Positions 27,092 to 36,076 of a stretch of 64,000 bases of DNA are shown piece by piece. The stretch's first letter is position 1. Each line of letters begins with the position of its first letter. Position numbers and translations under genes: made by a program. Source of the stretch: Anaerolineales bacterium (GTDB taxonomy: Bacteria > Chloroflexota > Anaerolineae > Anaerolineales > JABWBV01); assembly GCA_020634875.1 (NCBI GenBank), contig JACKAX010000014.1, forward strand, positions 13,794 through 77,793, given 5' to 3'. The notes beneath the pieces were generated by a model. That model was not told the DNA's origin and did not search any database. It saw only the letters and a program-made list of their open reading frames with translations.

Positions 27092-28063
27092 TTATGGGAG
27101 TAAAACGAGAATATTGCTTGCCGTACGTTGTTGGGCTAACCAGGTAACCACAGCCTTCTCTTGTAAATCCATCAGAACGGCAGGTTCCAGAGGCCGATCG
27201 GGTTGGCGGTCAAGCAATTCGATGATGTGATAGCCCAAATTAGTGGTGATGACTGGGCTGTATTTTCCGATTTCCAGGGTGAACGCTGCTTCTTCAATGG
27301 CAGTTTCGGTGAGGTACCCACGCGGGAACCAACCGAGATCACCCAGACTGACCGGATCGTAATAACTTGCCATCAGGTCAAAGGCTACCCCCCCCTGAAT
27401 TTGAGCATAAACGGAATCCGCTTCGCCTGCGGTTAGGAGCAAGATTTGGCGAACGTGAACTTGCTCGGCAGTGGTGGGTACGCCTGCAACGATTTGATCC
27501 CGCATCCAGGCGGCAGCCAGGGCACGACGTAGTTCGGTGCGGAAGAGGTCTTCAGTGTATCCGTTGGCGGACATCCATGTATTCAAGGATTCGGGGGGGC
27601 CTAATGCTTGAATATGCGCTTCCAATGTAGCATCGTCTACAATATAGCCTGCTTGCGTAGCGGCATGGGCGAGAAGCAACTGGTCAACAAATTCGTCCAA
27701 CACACGGGTACGGGCATCTTCCGGGGTCAGATCAGGTTGGGCCACCAGCAAGCGGGCGAAGGAGGCGTCGTATTCAGCCTGGGTGATGGCTTCGTCGTTC
27801 ACTGTCAGGGCCAGTGGAATGGGGGTGGGCGAGGGCGTGGGGGTTGCGGTCGGGGGGAGGGAGGTATCTTCGGGAGCGGTGACCGCGGGGGCTGTTTCGC
27901 CAGGAGCAAGGGTATTTCCACTGGGGGGAATGAACGGAGTCGGGGTAGATTTACACGCGGCGAGAAACCAGGTCAGCAAAAAAAGTGAAGTTAAGGTGCA
28001 AAAATGAACAAGTTTTAGGGGGTTTCGATTACACACTTGATCCATTATACACACATTCATCAT
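27092..28063 (-). CDS. PpiC-type peptidyl-prolyl isomerase lipoprotein (PrsA/SurA-like)
   Basis: The 323-residue protein has a lipoprotein signal with lipobox LAAC (about 34-37), a Pro/Thr-rich linker, a SurA-N-like helical region (VNDEAITQAEYDASFARLL, DARTRVLDEFVDQLLLAHAA), and a PpiC parvulin domain (VHVRQILLLTAGEADSVYAQ, GGVAFDLMASYYDP, GDLGWFPRGYL, IGKYSPVITTNLGYHIIELL). It should assist folding of secreted proteins on the outer face of the membrane. I chose the ATG at 28063 because AAGGTG precedes it; the start could also be the ATG of MDQVC (28045). It is divergent from plsC, and the upstream region is only about 97 bp. Confidence 0.88.
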   Translation of the reverse strand: MMNVCIMDQVCNRNPLKLVHFCTLTSLFLLTWFLAACKSTPTPFIPPSGNTLAPGETAPAVTAPEDTSLPPTATPTPSPTPIPLALTVNDEAITQAEYDASFARLLVAQPDLTPEDARTRVLDEFVDQLLLAHAATQAGYIVDDATLEAHIQALGPPESLNTWMSANGYTEDLFRTELRRALAAAWMRDQIVAGVPTTAEQVHVRQILLLTAGEADSVYAQIQGGVAFDLMASYYDPVSLGDLGWFPRGYLTETAIEEAAFTLEIGKYSPVITTNLGYHIIELLDRQPDRPLEPAVLMDLQEKAVVTWLAQQRTASNILVLLP

Positions 28064-28123
28064 TTTGCACCTTGCGATTGGGGAACAAAAATTTAGCCTG
28101 GTAGAAATAATAGCAAGGCCTGT

Positions 28124-28153
28124 TTCACAAACCATTTGATGGTCTGATAAAAT
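28124..28153 (+). promoter_or_regulatory. Candidate promoter of plsC (leaderless)
   Basis: A -35-like TTCACA (28124-28129), an 18-bp spacer and TAAAAT (28148-28153) end 6 bases before the plsC ATG at 28160. No ribosome-binding site is present, so the transcript would be leaderless. Confidence 0.45.
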
Positions 28154-28159
28154 GAACAC

Positions 28160-28885
28160 ATGGTAAGAGACACATTACGCCATGTTTTGTTCTTTTTGTT
28201 TCGCACCTTGACACGGGTGGAAGTCGTAGGGGAGGAAAACATCCCCGCGAGCGGCGGTTGTCTACTGGCGTTGAATCATTTAAGCCGGTTGGATGCACCT
28301 TTGGTTTTTTCTATCTTAAAGCGTAAAGATAGCACAGGGTTAGTAGCTGATAAGTACAAAAATTACCCCGTCTTCAATTGGATCGTGGAAACTGCTCAGG
28401 GTATTTGGCTGGATCGAGATAACCCGGATTTTGGTGCGTTGCGGGCGGCAGTGAAATTTCTCCGTGCAGGCGGGGTGATTGGGATTGCGCCTGAGGGGAC
28501 GCGCAGCAACACACAAAGTTTGATGGCTCCCAAACCCGGGGTGGCATTTTTAGCAGTGAAAGCGAATGTGCCTATCGTTCCTATCGCCATTTCCGGGACA
28601 GAAAAAACCATGCATGAATTGGCGCGTTTTCGCCGGTCGCAGATACGTGTGGAGTTTGGAAAACCGTTTGAACTGGCATTCCCATCCCGAAAGGAAAAGG
28701 ATAAAGACGCGGCGCTCAATCAGGCTGCAGACGAAATTATGTGCCAGATCGCGCGATATTTGGCTCCGCAATATTGGGGCGTATACACCGACCACCCGCG
28801 CTTGAAAGAACTACTTGCCGAAAATGGCCACGTGGAAGCGTTTGCCGACAAAGAGGAAGCGCTTCAAATGGAGCAAAAATCATGA
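28160..28885 (+). CDS. plsC: 1-acyl-sn-glycerol-3-phosphate acyltransferase
   Basis: The 241-residue protein has the four acyltransferase blocks: NHLSRLDAPL (the H-x4-D catalytic motif), GIWLDRDNPD, APEGTRSNT and VPIVPIAISGTE. It adds the second acyl chain to lysophosphatidic acid at the inner membrane face in phospholipid synthesis. It is divergent from the PpiC gene and overlaps the GAF gene by 4 bp. The last 20 residues (ENGHVEAFADKEEALQMEQKS) are outside the conserved domain. Confidence 0.92.
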   Translation: MVRDTLRHVLFFLFRTLTRVEVVGEENIPASGGCLLALNHLSRLDAPLVFSILKRKDSTGLVADKYKNYPVFNWIVETAQGIWLDRDNPDFGALRAAVKFLRAGGVIGIAPEGTRSNTQSLMAPKPGVAFLAVKANVPIVPIAISGTEKTMHELARFRRSQIRVEFGKPFELAFPSRKEKDKDAALNQAADEIMCQIARYLAPQYWGVYTDHPRLKELLAENGHVEAFADKEEALQMEQKS

Positions 28886-29484
28886 ATGAAGCTTATGGTT
28901 TGCGTGCATTACAACAGGAAAATATCCACTTAAAAGAAGAAAATCGCGAGTTGAGTGAGCAGTTGTTCCAGTTACGGCACGCCATTCGCGGCTTGAATTT
29001 ACTCAATCAGAATTTGGAAGAGATCACCCCTAAGACAGACGTGCATGAAATGATCAATGGGATTCTATTGGTAGCACTGCAAGCAGTAGGGGCGGAAGAA
29101 GGGTCGCTTATCTTGCTTGACGAAGAAACGCAGGAGTTGGTGTTTGTGGACGCCGTGGGACAATACCGGGAACAGTTGGTGGGTACACGGATGCCGGCGG
29201 GACAAGGCATTGCGGGTACGGTGATGGCCCAGCACATGCCCGTGTTAGTGGAAGATGTGCGTCAAGAACCGCAATGGTATGGGCAAGTAGACGAACTGTT
29301 GGGTTTTGAAACACAGTCTATATTGGGTGTCCCCGTGATAGATAAGGGAAGGGTTTTAGGGGCAATTGAACTGGTTAATAAACGGGATGGCTCTATCTTT
29401 GATGAAGAAGATCAGGATATTTTGGTGCTCGTGGCCCGGCTCGCGGCGATGACACTGGTCCGGGCGGAAGAGATGACTGCGTAA
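28882..29484 (+). CDS. GAF-domain protein with N-terminal coiled coil
   Basis: The 200-residue protein begins with a coiled coil (about 5-50; LQQENIHLKEENRELSEQLF) followed by one GAF domain (about 55-195) with EEGSLILLDEETQELVFVDAV, GQGIAGTVMAQHMPVLVEDV, FETQSILGVPVIDKGRVLGA and VLVARLAAMTL. It is a small-molecule or redox sensing module without output domain, so it probably dimerises and acts through a partner. The start is the ATG overlapping the plsC stop. Confidence 0.85.
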   Translation: MNEAYGLRALQQENIHLKEENRELSEQLFQLRHAIRGLNLLNQNLEEITPKTDVHEMINGILLVALQAVGAEEGSLILLDEETQELVFVDAVGQYREQLVGTRMPAGQGIAGTVMAQHMPVLVEDVRQEPQWYGQVDELLGFETQSILGVPVIDKGRVLGAIELVNKRDGSIFDEEDQDILVLVARLAAMTLVRAEEMTA

Positions 29485-29487
29485 CAT

Positions 29488-30153
29488 CTACACGTGTTTA
29501 CCCCCATTCACCTCTTCCACATTAAAAACTACTTCTTCTTTTCCCGAAAGTTTTTCTTCCACTTTGCGGATTATCAAATCCAAGTGGTGCGTATCCCGCA
29601 CATAATCCAAATCATCCGCAGGGACAGTTAAGACCGGGCAGAGACGAAAGTTAGAAATCCACTTTTCATACAAACTATTCAATTGAGCTAGATATTCGGG
29701 TTGAATTTGCCGCTCGAAATCGCGTCCACGTTGGGAAATGCGCCCTACAAGCGTAGGCACTGATGCCCGAAGATAGATCACCAGATCAGGCGGAGGGAGA
29801 AATTCGACCAATACTTGATACAAATCCTGGTACGTTTGGTGATCCCGTTCGGTCATCATCCCCTGCTCGAACAGATTTTGGGCAAACACTTCGGCATCTT
29901 CATACACACACCGGTCCTGGATCACCGAAGTGGGATGATTCATCAATTGGTGATGAGTTCGCAAGCGATTGGTTAAAAAGAAAATTTGGGAGTGAAACGC
30001 CCACATACGCATGTGGGCATAAAAATCGGACAAATAGGGATTTTGGGCAACAGGCTCATAGTAGGGAAACCAGTCCAGCCGTTCACTCAACATTCGCACC
30101 AGGGTGGACTTTCCTGCACCGATATTCCCCGCAACAACAATAAACCGTTTCAT
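29488..30153 (-). CDS. Deoxynucleoside kinase
   Basis: The 221-residue protein belongs to the dNK/TK2-like family: P-loop VVAGNIGAGKST, PVAQNPYLSDFY, the DRCVYEDAEVF motif (in place of the usual DRS), and the lid-region ASVPTLVGRISQRGRDFE. It phosphorylates deoxynucleosides for nucleotide salvage; the base specificity cannot be read by eye. Its ATG overlaps the stop of the preceding PEP/pyruvate-binding gene (4 bp), so both are on one transcript. It faces the GAF gene, with 3 bp between the stops. Confidence 0.88.
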   Translation of the reverse strand: MKRFIVVAGNIGAGKSTLVRMLSERLDWFPYYEPVAQNPYLSDFYAHMRMWAFHSQIFFLTNRLRTHHQLMNHPTSVIQDRCVYEDAEVFAQNLFEQGMMTERDHQTYQDLYQVLVEFLPPPDLVIYLRASVPTLVGRISQRGRDFERQIQPEYLAQLNSLYEKWISNFRLCPVLTVPADDLDYVRDTHHLDLIIRKVEEKLSGKEEVVFNVEEVNGGKHV

Positions 30154-32510
30154 GCTTCCTCCTGCTCTGGCTCTGGTTCGGGGATCAGGAGCGCTACGGC
30201 TTTTCCCCGTTCATCGTCCATAATCAGATCGAGATGGTATCCCGGACGGAATTGGGCAACCTCGATGAGGCGGATACACGCGGCGGCTTGGGCGGCGGTC
30301 GCCAGCACCTCTTCTGAGAGGAAAGCGGTCATCTCATTTGGGGTTTCGAAGAAAAATTCCTGGTTAAAAACGGTATCTTCATCATCCATCGAAATGACGA
30401 GGGGATACGTGTTCGCTTCCATCAAATCCTGGAAAAAGTGCGTTCCGAAGGAGGGTTCCGGCGAAGAACCAATCGCCCGTCCGGTCATTTCAATTAAGGC
30501 ACGGGCGTGGTAAATATCACCATACCCCACGCTAACGCCCAATTCCGTGTTCGTGGTCCCCCACCGCCCGGGGCCAACACAGATAAACGTCTCGTTTTCC
30601 AAGGCCTGATTCAGTTTGCCAATGAGCCGGGCGACTTGTTGACGATCATTTTGGGTCGGCAGCGCAAAATAAGGCGTCGCCGCCACAAACAATACATATC
30701 GAATCCGACCTACAAACCCTTCGGGAACCATGCGGCGCGTAGCAAAGACGACATCTTCCTCAATGATGGGGTCGGGAAATTCCACTTCCTGATCTTTGAC
30801 ATGACTTTGGGGACGGCACTGGACGATGGTGAGAAACACTTCCGGGGTCATCGTATTCAGATTTTCGATCTGGAAGGTAAATTCCACATCCACCGGCATT
30901 TTGTAATGCTTTTCGAGCGTTTGGAGCAACCGCCGCATCCGGTCGGGGAAGGGTGTGCGGCGGAGAAATTCGTCAAACGTCAGAATCAGGCGATCCATTT
31001 CCGTACCAAGAACAGTACTCCGAATCGATGAAATAAACCCATCCCGATAAATTTGTGCCAGATAACGGAGCGGTTTGTACTGGGAGATGAGCACCTCCTT
31101 CACGGTCAGGGTTTTGAAGGCGTTTTCTTCCAGGTCAATCAAATCTACGTACTGTTGAGAATAATGCCGGATAGCCTGGGAAGATGAATCCGGGCGCAAA
31201 GTAGGCTGGCCTAATGCGACCATACGGGGATAATCGTTCCCGACCGCATCCACCGCCCGCGTCCCCAACCCCCAGACGAGGCGCATAAACCCATCCTCGC
31301 GTTTGATACGCGGCGACCACCGGTACAAATTCCGACTGAACGCCACGCCCGCCCCATGCGGAAGCAGATACCGGCCCATGCGTTCCCCTTCGACAACCTG
31401 GATCAGGATCGCCATCCGTTCATCGTAATCCTGCAAACCTTTACTGCGCCTATAGAGAAGCGCGTCGGGGTTCACCACACTTGCGTAAATGCGGGCGATT
31501 TTTTCGGTCAGGTACGCCAGGTTTTCGTCGAGCGTGCCTTGGTTAGGACAGAAAAAGCTATCGTATTTCCCAGCAAAGGAAAAGCCAAAGTTGTCTTCCA
31601 ATTGACTGGAGGAACGCACAATGATCGGACTGTTGCCCACTGTGGCAAGCATATCTCGGAGGCGTTCGAGAACATCCACCGGAAATTCACTCCGCACATA
31701 TTCTTCGCAAACCAGATCGTACTGAGCACGAATGTCCGTTTCGGATTTGTATTTTTGATCATTCCACTGCATCAGCCCGTTCATTTTCATAAAGGTGTAC
31801 ATCAGATCGGAGCCTAAAAAATAGGAATCGGGAATACGGATCGTTTCTTTAATATCGTTATCCCCCACTTTACGCAACATACTATAGGCTAATAGCATTC
31901 CTGCCGCTTTGCCCCCGATACGCCCGTAACCGATAGTGTTTTTCCAAATCTGTTGCAAAATGTCAATCGTCAACCAATCTTTGGCAATACGAACATAGGC
32001 CAGTTGGTCACTGATCATTTTACGGATCAACACCACTTTGATCTCCTGCAATAGCGGCTCAAGAGCCACGCGTTCCTCGCCGGACTTACGGAGAATGAAG
32101 CGGGCATGTTCAAAAAGGATATGCGTGGGGGCGAGTTCCGGGTTGAAAGAGGAGGTTATATCTTCATCTTGAACACTGGGCTTAACAACACTCTGAACGA
32201 TTTGCTCGAACAAATCGTAGGGCAAGTTGGCGGCAAAATAAAAATCGGTCAGATGATTACGGATTTTTTCCTGCCGTATTTCCCAAATTTCGGTAGTTTC
32301 CTCCCCATAGGGGTCGGCCAACCCTTCTTGATGTTGGGAGCGAATGGCGCGATCGCGCACCAATGCTTCAAAATCATGCGGGCTGGTTACGCGATGTCGG
32401 AAAAGCTCCGTTCGCATTTTGCTACGGATTTTATCGCCCAGAACGGGGTATTCGGCAAGGACGAGAAGGATGCGTAAGAGAGGGTCCGTGTGACGGGTTG
32501 GAAGAGTCAT
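30150..32510 (-). CDS. Stand-alone PEP/pyruvate-binding (PPDK N-terminal type) protein
   Basis: The 786-residue protein has an extra N-terminal region (about 1-200) and then an ATP-grasp domain of the PPDK/PEP-synthase N-terminal kind: YGRIGGKAAGMLLAYSMLRK, IRIPDSYFLGSDLMYTFM, NSPIIVRSSSQLEDNFGFSF, GVAFSRNLYRWSP and VEFTFQIENLN. The phosphohistidine swivel domain (TSH) and the PEP-utilizing barrel of true PPDK are missing. The partner and substrate are therefore unknown; it could phosphorylate another carrier or glucan. I chose the ATG at 32510 since an earlier one lies inside the dnaN terminator. It overlaps the deoxynucleoside kinase gene by 4 bp. Confidence 0.82.
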   Translation of the reverse strand: MTLPTRHTDPLLRILLVLAEYPVLGDKIRSKMRTELFRHRVTSPHDFEALVRDRAIRSQHQEGLADPYGEETTEIWEIRQEKIRNHLTDFYFAANLPYDLFEQIVQSVVKPSVQDEDITSSFNPELAPTHILFEHARFILRKSGEERVALEPLLQEIKVVLIRKMISDQLAYVRIAKDWLTIDILQQIWKNTIGYGRIGGKAAGMLLAYSMLRKVGDNDIKETIRIPDSYFLGSDLMYTFMKMNGLMQWNDQKYKSETDIRAQYDLVCEEYVRSEFPVDVLERLRDMLATVGNSPIIVRSSSQLEDNFGFSFAGKYDSFFCPNQGTLDENLAYLTEKIARIYASVVNPDALLYRRSKGLQDYDERMAILIQVVEGERMGRYLLPHGAGVAFSRNLYRWSPRIKREDGFMRLVWGLGTRAVDAVGNDYPRMVALGQPTLRPDSSSQAIRHYSQQYVDLIDLEENAFKTLTVKEVLISQYKPLRYLAQIYRDGFISSIRSTVLGTEMDRLILTFDEFLRRTPFPDRMRRLLQTLEKHYKMPVDVEFTFQIENLNTMTPEVFLTIVQCRPQSHVKDQEVEFPDPIIEEDVVFATRRMVPEGFVGRIRYVLFVAATPYFALPTQNDRQQVARLIGKLNQALENETFICVGPGRWGTTNTELGVSVGYGDIYHARALIEMTGRAIGSSPEPSFGTHFFQDLMEANTYPLVISMDDEDTVFNQEFFFETPNEMTAFLSEEVLATAAQAAACIRLIEVAQFRPGYHLDLIMDDERGKAVALLIPEPEPEQEEA

Positions 32511-32531
32511 AGTGGGTGATGATTTTCCAAA

Positions 32532-32571
32532 AAAAAGGATGGAGGGAGCATACACTCCCTCCATCCTTTTT
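32532..32571 (-). terminator. Terminator after dnaN
   Basis: GGATGGAGGGAG and its exact complement (32537-32548 and 32555-32566) with a 6-nt loop are flanked by A and T runs, 17 bp after the dnaN stop. Confidence 0.92.
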
Positions 32572-32587
32572 CGGGAGGTTTTTGAGA

Positions 32588-33715
32588 TTAGATGTGCATT
32601 GGCATGATGACATGCAAAAAGTCTGTTTCGCCGAGGGGCCGCACCACACCAGGACTGGCGGAGGTGGAGGTTTCCAGGGCCACGTTGGGGGTTTTGATCA
32701 CTTCCAGCACATCACGCAAAAATTTGACATTGAATGCAATCAACAACGAGGGGCCTTCGATGGTGGCGTCCACCACCGTCTCGTTTTGGCCGGTTTCTTC
32801 GGACTGAGCATAAATCTGGACCGTGCCGGGTTGCAGGTCACTACCGGGGGTGATGTTTACGCGAGCGATGTGCGAACTCTCACGGGCGAAAATCTCCGCC
32901 TGTTTGCACGCCTTCAAAAACGCGTCGGTAGACATGACCGAGCGGGTTTCATAATTACGCGGGATCACCTGCCGAAAATCGGGAAAATTGCCGTCAATCA
33001 ACTGGCTGACCACTTCCACGTCTTTCATGCGGAAGACCACCTGCCCGCGTCCGGGGGGAAAGAGCATGGTTACCAATTGGGTGTTGTCGGTAGCCACGCG
33101 GGCCACTTCACTTAACGCCCGCGCGGGGATGATCACGTTCAGGGGTTTGGCGACCGCGTCGGTCAGTTCCGCCGACCGAACGGAGAGCCGGAAGCCATCC
33201 GCGGACGCGAAGGTGATCTTGTTTCCGTTTACATCTACCTGAACCCCAGTGAGCACCGGGCGGGCTTCATCGGTCGAGGCGGAGAAGACAACCTGCTGGA
33301 TCATCTCTTTCAAATCGGCAACGTTGATGTGAATGCCATCGCTGGCATCCAGCGCAGGCATAGGAGGAAATTCTTGGGCGTCAATACACTTGATATCTGT
33401 GTTGGAAGTGCCGCATTTGACATGGAGGGATTGGGTGCGTTCGGTTAAGTCCATCTCCACCCGATCTTTAGGCAGGGTGCTGACAAGGTCGGAAAACGTC
33501 CGCGCCGGGATGGTGGTGGACCCTTCTCGCTCGATCTTGGCCCCGATCCAACACGTAATTCCCAACTCTAAATTCGTCGCGGAGAGGCGCAAGCGTCCAT
33601 CGTCCGTCGCGGCGAGGACATTTGCCAAAACCGGCAGTGTAGAGCGCGGCGAAACCGCGCGGGATACGATGTTGATACCTTGTGCCAGATTTTCTTGTAA
33701 TACAGTTACTTTCAT
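32588..33715 (-). CDS. dnaN: DNA polymerase III beta subunit (sliding clamp)
   Basis: The 375 residues have the three-domain clamp pattern: MKVTVLQENLAQGINIVSRAV, STLPVLANVLAATDDG, domain 2 with EFPPMPALDASDG and SASTDEARPVLTGVQVDV, and the C-terminal ending FLHVIMPMHI with the conserved MP motif. It clamps the polymerase on DNA. dnaA and recF are not next to it. Its leader (33716-33800) contains a nested inverted repeat (separate entry), and it is divergent from the glycosyltransferase gene. Three DnaA boxes lie 8.4 kb to the left. Confidence 0.97.
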   Translation of the reverse strand: MKVTVLQENLAQGINIVSRAVSPRSTLPVLANVLAATDDGRLRLSATNLELGITCWIGAKIEREGSTTIPARTFSDLVSTLPKDRVEMDLTERTQSLHVKCGTSNTDIKCIDAQEFPPMPALDASDGIHINVADLKEMIQQVVFSASTDEARPVLTGVQVDVNGNKITFASADGFRLSVRSAELTDAVAKPLNVIIPARALSEVARVATDNTQLVTMLFPPGRGQVVFRMKDVEVVSQLIDGNFPDFRQVIPRNYETRSVMSTDAFLKACKQAEIFARESSHIARVNITPGSDLQPGTVQIYAQSEETGQNETVVDATIEGPSLLIAFNVKFLRDVLEVIKTPNVALETSTSASPGVVRPLGETDFLHVIMPMHI

Positions 33716-33743
33716 CCAGGGCCTCCGAGGGGGTAATTTGTGT

Positions 33744-33793
33744 GTAGCATAGCCCCTTTTGGGCTCAATTTCGGGGGCTAGCCCCTAGGCTAC
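33744..33793 (-). repeat. Nested inverted repeat in the dnaN leader
   Basis: Outer arms GTAGC (33744-33748) and GCTAC (33789-33793) enclose TAGCCCC (33750-33756) and GGGGCTA (33774-33780). The element ends 28 bp before the dnaN ATG. It resembles in layout the other leader elements of this window. Confidence 0.55.
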
Positions 33794-33932
33794 GGAAAAT
33801 CGATCAATTGTTGAAAGTATACAATACAAAAGACGAAAATTGAAGAAAAACGCAAAAAAAGTTGTGGGATTACAGGAAAAGCCAGTGACATTGCCTGAAT
33901 TTGGTGATGTATAATTTTTTCGGGATAATTTT

Positions 33933-35561
33933 ATGGTTTTTCAAGATTGGTCACTTCCTATAATTTTCAGTGTCATATTTTTGGACTTTGGGATAATTTG
34001 GGCATTACGTCTAAAGAAAAGTTGTCCTGCGAAGGATTTATCGGCATCTCCCTTTTTGCCCGCTCTGATTTGGAATCATTCAGAACGGATATACAAATTT
34101 CTGATGATTTTTTTGGGTATGGGGATTTTCATTCTGAGTTGGTTAAGTTCTTCAAATTTATACCCCCGTGCAAAATGGGCTGGGTACGTACTCATGAGCA
34201 TAGGTATTTTTGGGGGAGTAATCGGTCTTGGAACCATTCTGCAACCCCGCGTTGACAAAGTCTTCTGCCGGTTTGCAAAAAAACTTCATACGCCCCCTGT
34301 ACAATTCGTATTCATGTTGAGTGCCCTGCAATTTGCGCTTGTGGCTGGGATTTCGTCTGTTTATAGCGCTACGGCTTTCAACCAAGCTTTGGCAACCTTA
34401 AGCTGGGGGTTGGGGGTCAGCGCAGTTATTTTGGGCGGATGGGTTTCAGGATATACAAAGCGAAAGCCTGATTGGCAAAGTGTTTTATGGTTTACTATGC
34501 TTACAAGCGTAGCCTTTCTGCTTCGAGGAATACGCACCAGCCATATTCCCATCAGTATGACCGGTGATGAAGGGAATTTTGGCCTTTGGGCTTATCAAAT
34601 GGCGCTTGGGAAACCAAACAATTTATTTGAAACAGGATCATATGGGTTTCCCACCTTGTATATGTTTATCCAATCCATTTTGATCCGGTTCTTAGGCCCT
34701 ACCAGCCAGGCCATCCGCCTTTCTTCAGCCTTGATCGGCGGGTTCACTGTGGGATGTACGTATCTGTTTGGAAAATCTTTGCTCAATCACCGGGTGGGAG
34801 CATTTGCAGGCATCTTTCTGGCTTTTTTCCATTTTCATATTCACTTTAGCCGGTTAGGCCTAAATAATATTTGGGATGGGTTTTGGTTCGTTCTTGTTTT
34901 CGCGGCATTTTGGGAGGGATGGCTCACGCGAAAAAAGAACGCCTTTATCCTATCCGGGTTAGGGATGGGATTTTCGCAATATTTTTATGCCAGTGCCCGG
35001 TTGTTGCCGTTCATTTTATTGTTTTGGATTTCCGTTCTGGCTTTTGCAGATCGCCCCCGCTTCAGGAAACAGTTGTTGGAAATTGGCGTTTTATTCTTTG
35101 CAGCCCTAATCGTTGTTTTACCGCTGGGCATTTACTTTTTTGCTCATCCAAGCACATACTTTGATCCTATGCATCAGACAAACATTTTTGGGATTTGGAG
35201 CCGGGGGGGACACGAGGGGTTTACAAACTTCTGGAGTTTTTTGTTCGCCCAACTTCGCCTGGGCTTCCTCGCATATACATCGGCTCCGGTTGTCTTTTTC
35301 TATGATCCGGGTATCCCTATTTTACGCGCCCTTCCTGCCTTTTTCTTTGCATTAGGGCTGTTTGTGCTGGTCGGTTTTCATCAAAATGCTAAAACCTGGT
35401 TATTCCTTTTATGGCTAATTGTGATCGCTTTAGTAGGTGCGTTAAGTAAACCTACTCCCTCCGCACAACGTTACATAGCTGCGGCTCCGGGCCCTGGCGT
35501 TGATCATCGGTGCAGGTTTGGCTCAAGTTCTGGTATGGAAAGAAAAAATACCAGCCATTAA
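33933..35561 (+). pseudogene. GT-C glycosyltransferase (ArnT/PMT-like), N-terminal part before a frameshift
   Basis: This is the first part of a polytopic GT-C glycosyltransferase of the ArnT/PMT (GT39/GT83) kind. The catalytic acidic motif is TGDEGNFGLWAYQMALG, followed by about ten membrane segments (AIRLSSALIGGFTVGCTYLFG, in shorter form SSALIGGFTVGCTYLFG; HFHIHFSRLGLNNIWDGFWF). These enzymes move a sugar from a polyprenyl-phosphate donor outside the membrane. The last real residues are SAQRYIAAAP at about 35488; after that the frame gives a nonsense tail. Removing one G from the run at 35489-35491 continues the protein as ALALIIGAG in the frame of the next entry. So either the gene is broken or the base is an assembly error. 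Confidence 0.8.
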
Positions 35562-36018
35562 GGGTAGGAAACTGTTTGCAAATAGTATTAGTTTCCTTAC
35601 GGTTTTAGGACTTATCCTGATTGGCATGGGAGACCTCAAATTCTATTTTGTAGATTTCTTAGGGAGGAACTACAAGCAATGGGAAAATACCTACAAAGAA
35701 CAAAGCATAGCCGAGCATCTCGTTAATATTCCAGGAGAATGGGAGGTGGTTTATCTTGGGGCAGAACAAGAGCATTATGTTTCGAACCCAATCGCGCAAT
35801 TTCTGAACCCTCGGCTCAAAAAAGATCATATCCTTTTATTAAACACCACTTCCCCGTTAAATTTATTTTCCCCTGAATCATCCCTGGTCTTTCTTTTCCT
35901 GCCTGAACAAGAAAGCTATCTCAACGCCATCCAACTTTTTTATCCCCACGGCGAAATCATAGAAGAGCGGGGGGGATATGAAAGAACCTTATACTGGCTC
36001 TACGTGTATCGGCCTTAA
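35500..36018 (+). pseudogene. C-terminal part of the frameshifted glycosyltransferase
   Basis: This frame begins with IIGAGLAQVLVWKEKIPA, a natural continuation of the membrane segment interrupted in the previous entry, has one further membrane segment (SFLTVLGLILIGMGDLKFYF), and a C-terminal extracytoplasmic domain of about 120 residues (GEWEVVYLGAEQEHYVSNP, HGEIIEERGGYERTLYWLYV). There is no ribosome-binding site before the internal ATG, so it is unlikely to be made alone. The combined protein would have about 694 residues, normal for the family. A terminator follows its stop. Confidence 0.8.
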
Positions 36019-36020
36019 AA

Positions 36021-36049
36021 AAGGAGAGGCGCAAATTGCGCCTCTCCTT
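36021..36049. terminator. Terminator between glycosyltransferase and glutamate dehydrogenase genes
   Basis: AAGGAGAGGCGCAA and its complement TTGCGCCTCTCCTT form a perfect stem with a one-base centre between two convergent genes. Confidence 0.85.
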
Positions 36050-36076
36050 CACTTCGTCACTTATCCCGCTCTTTCC

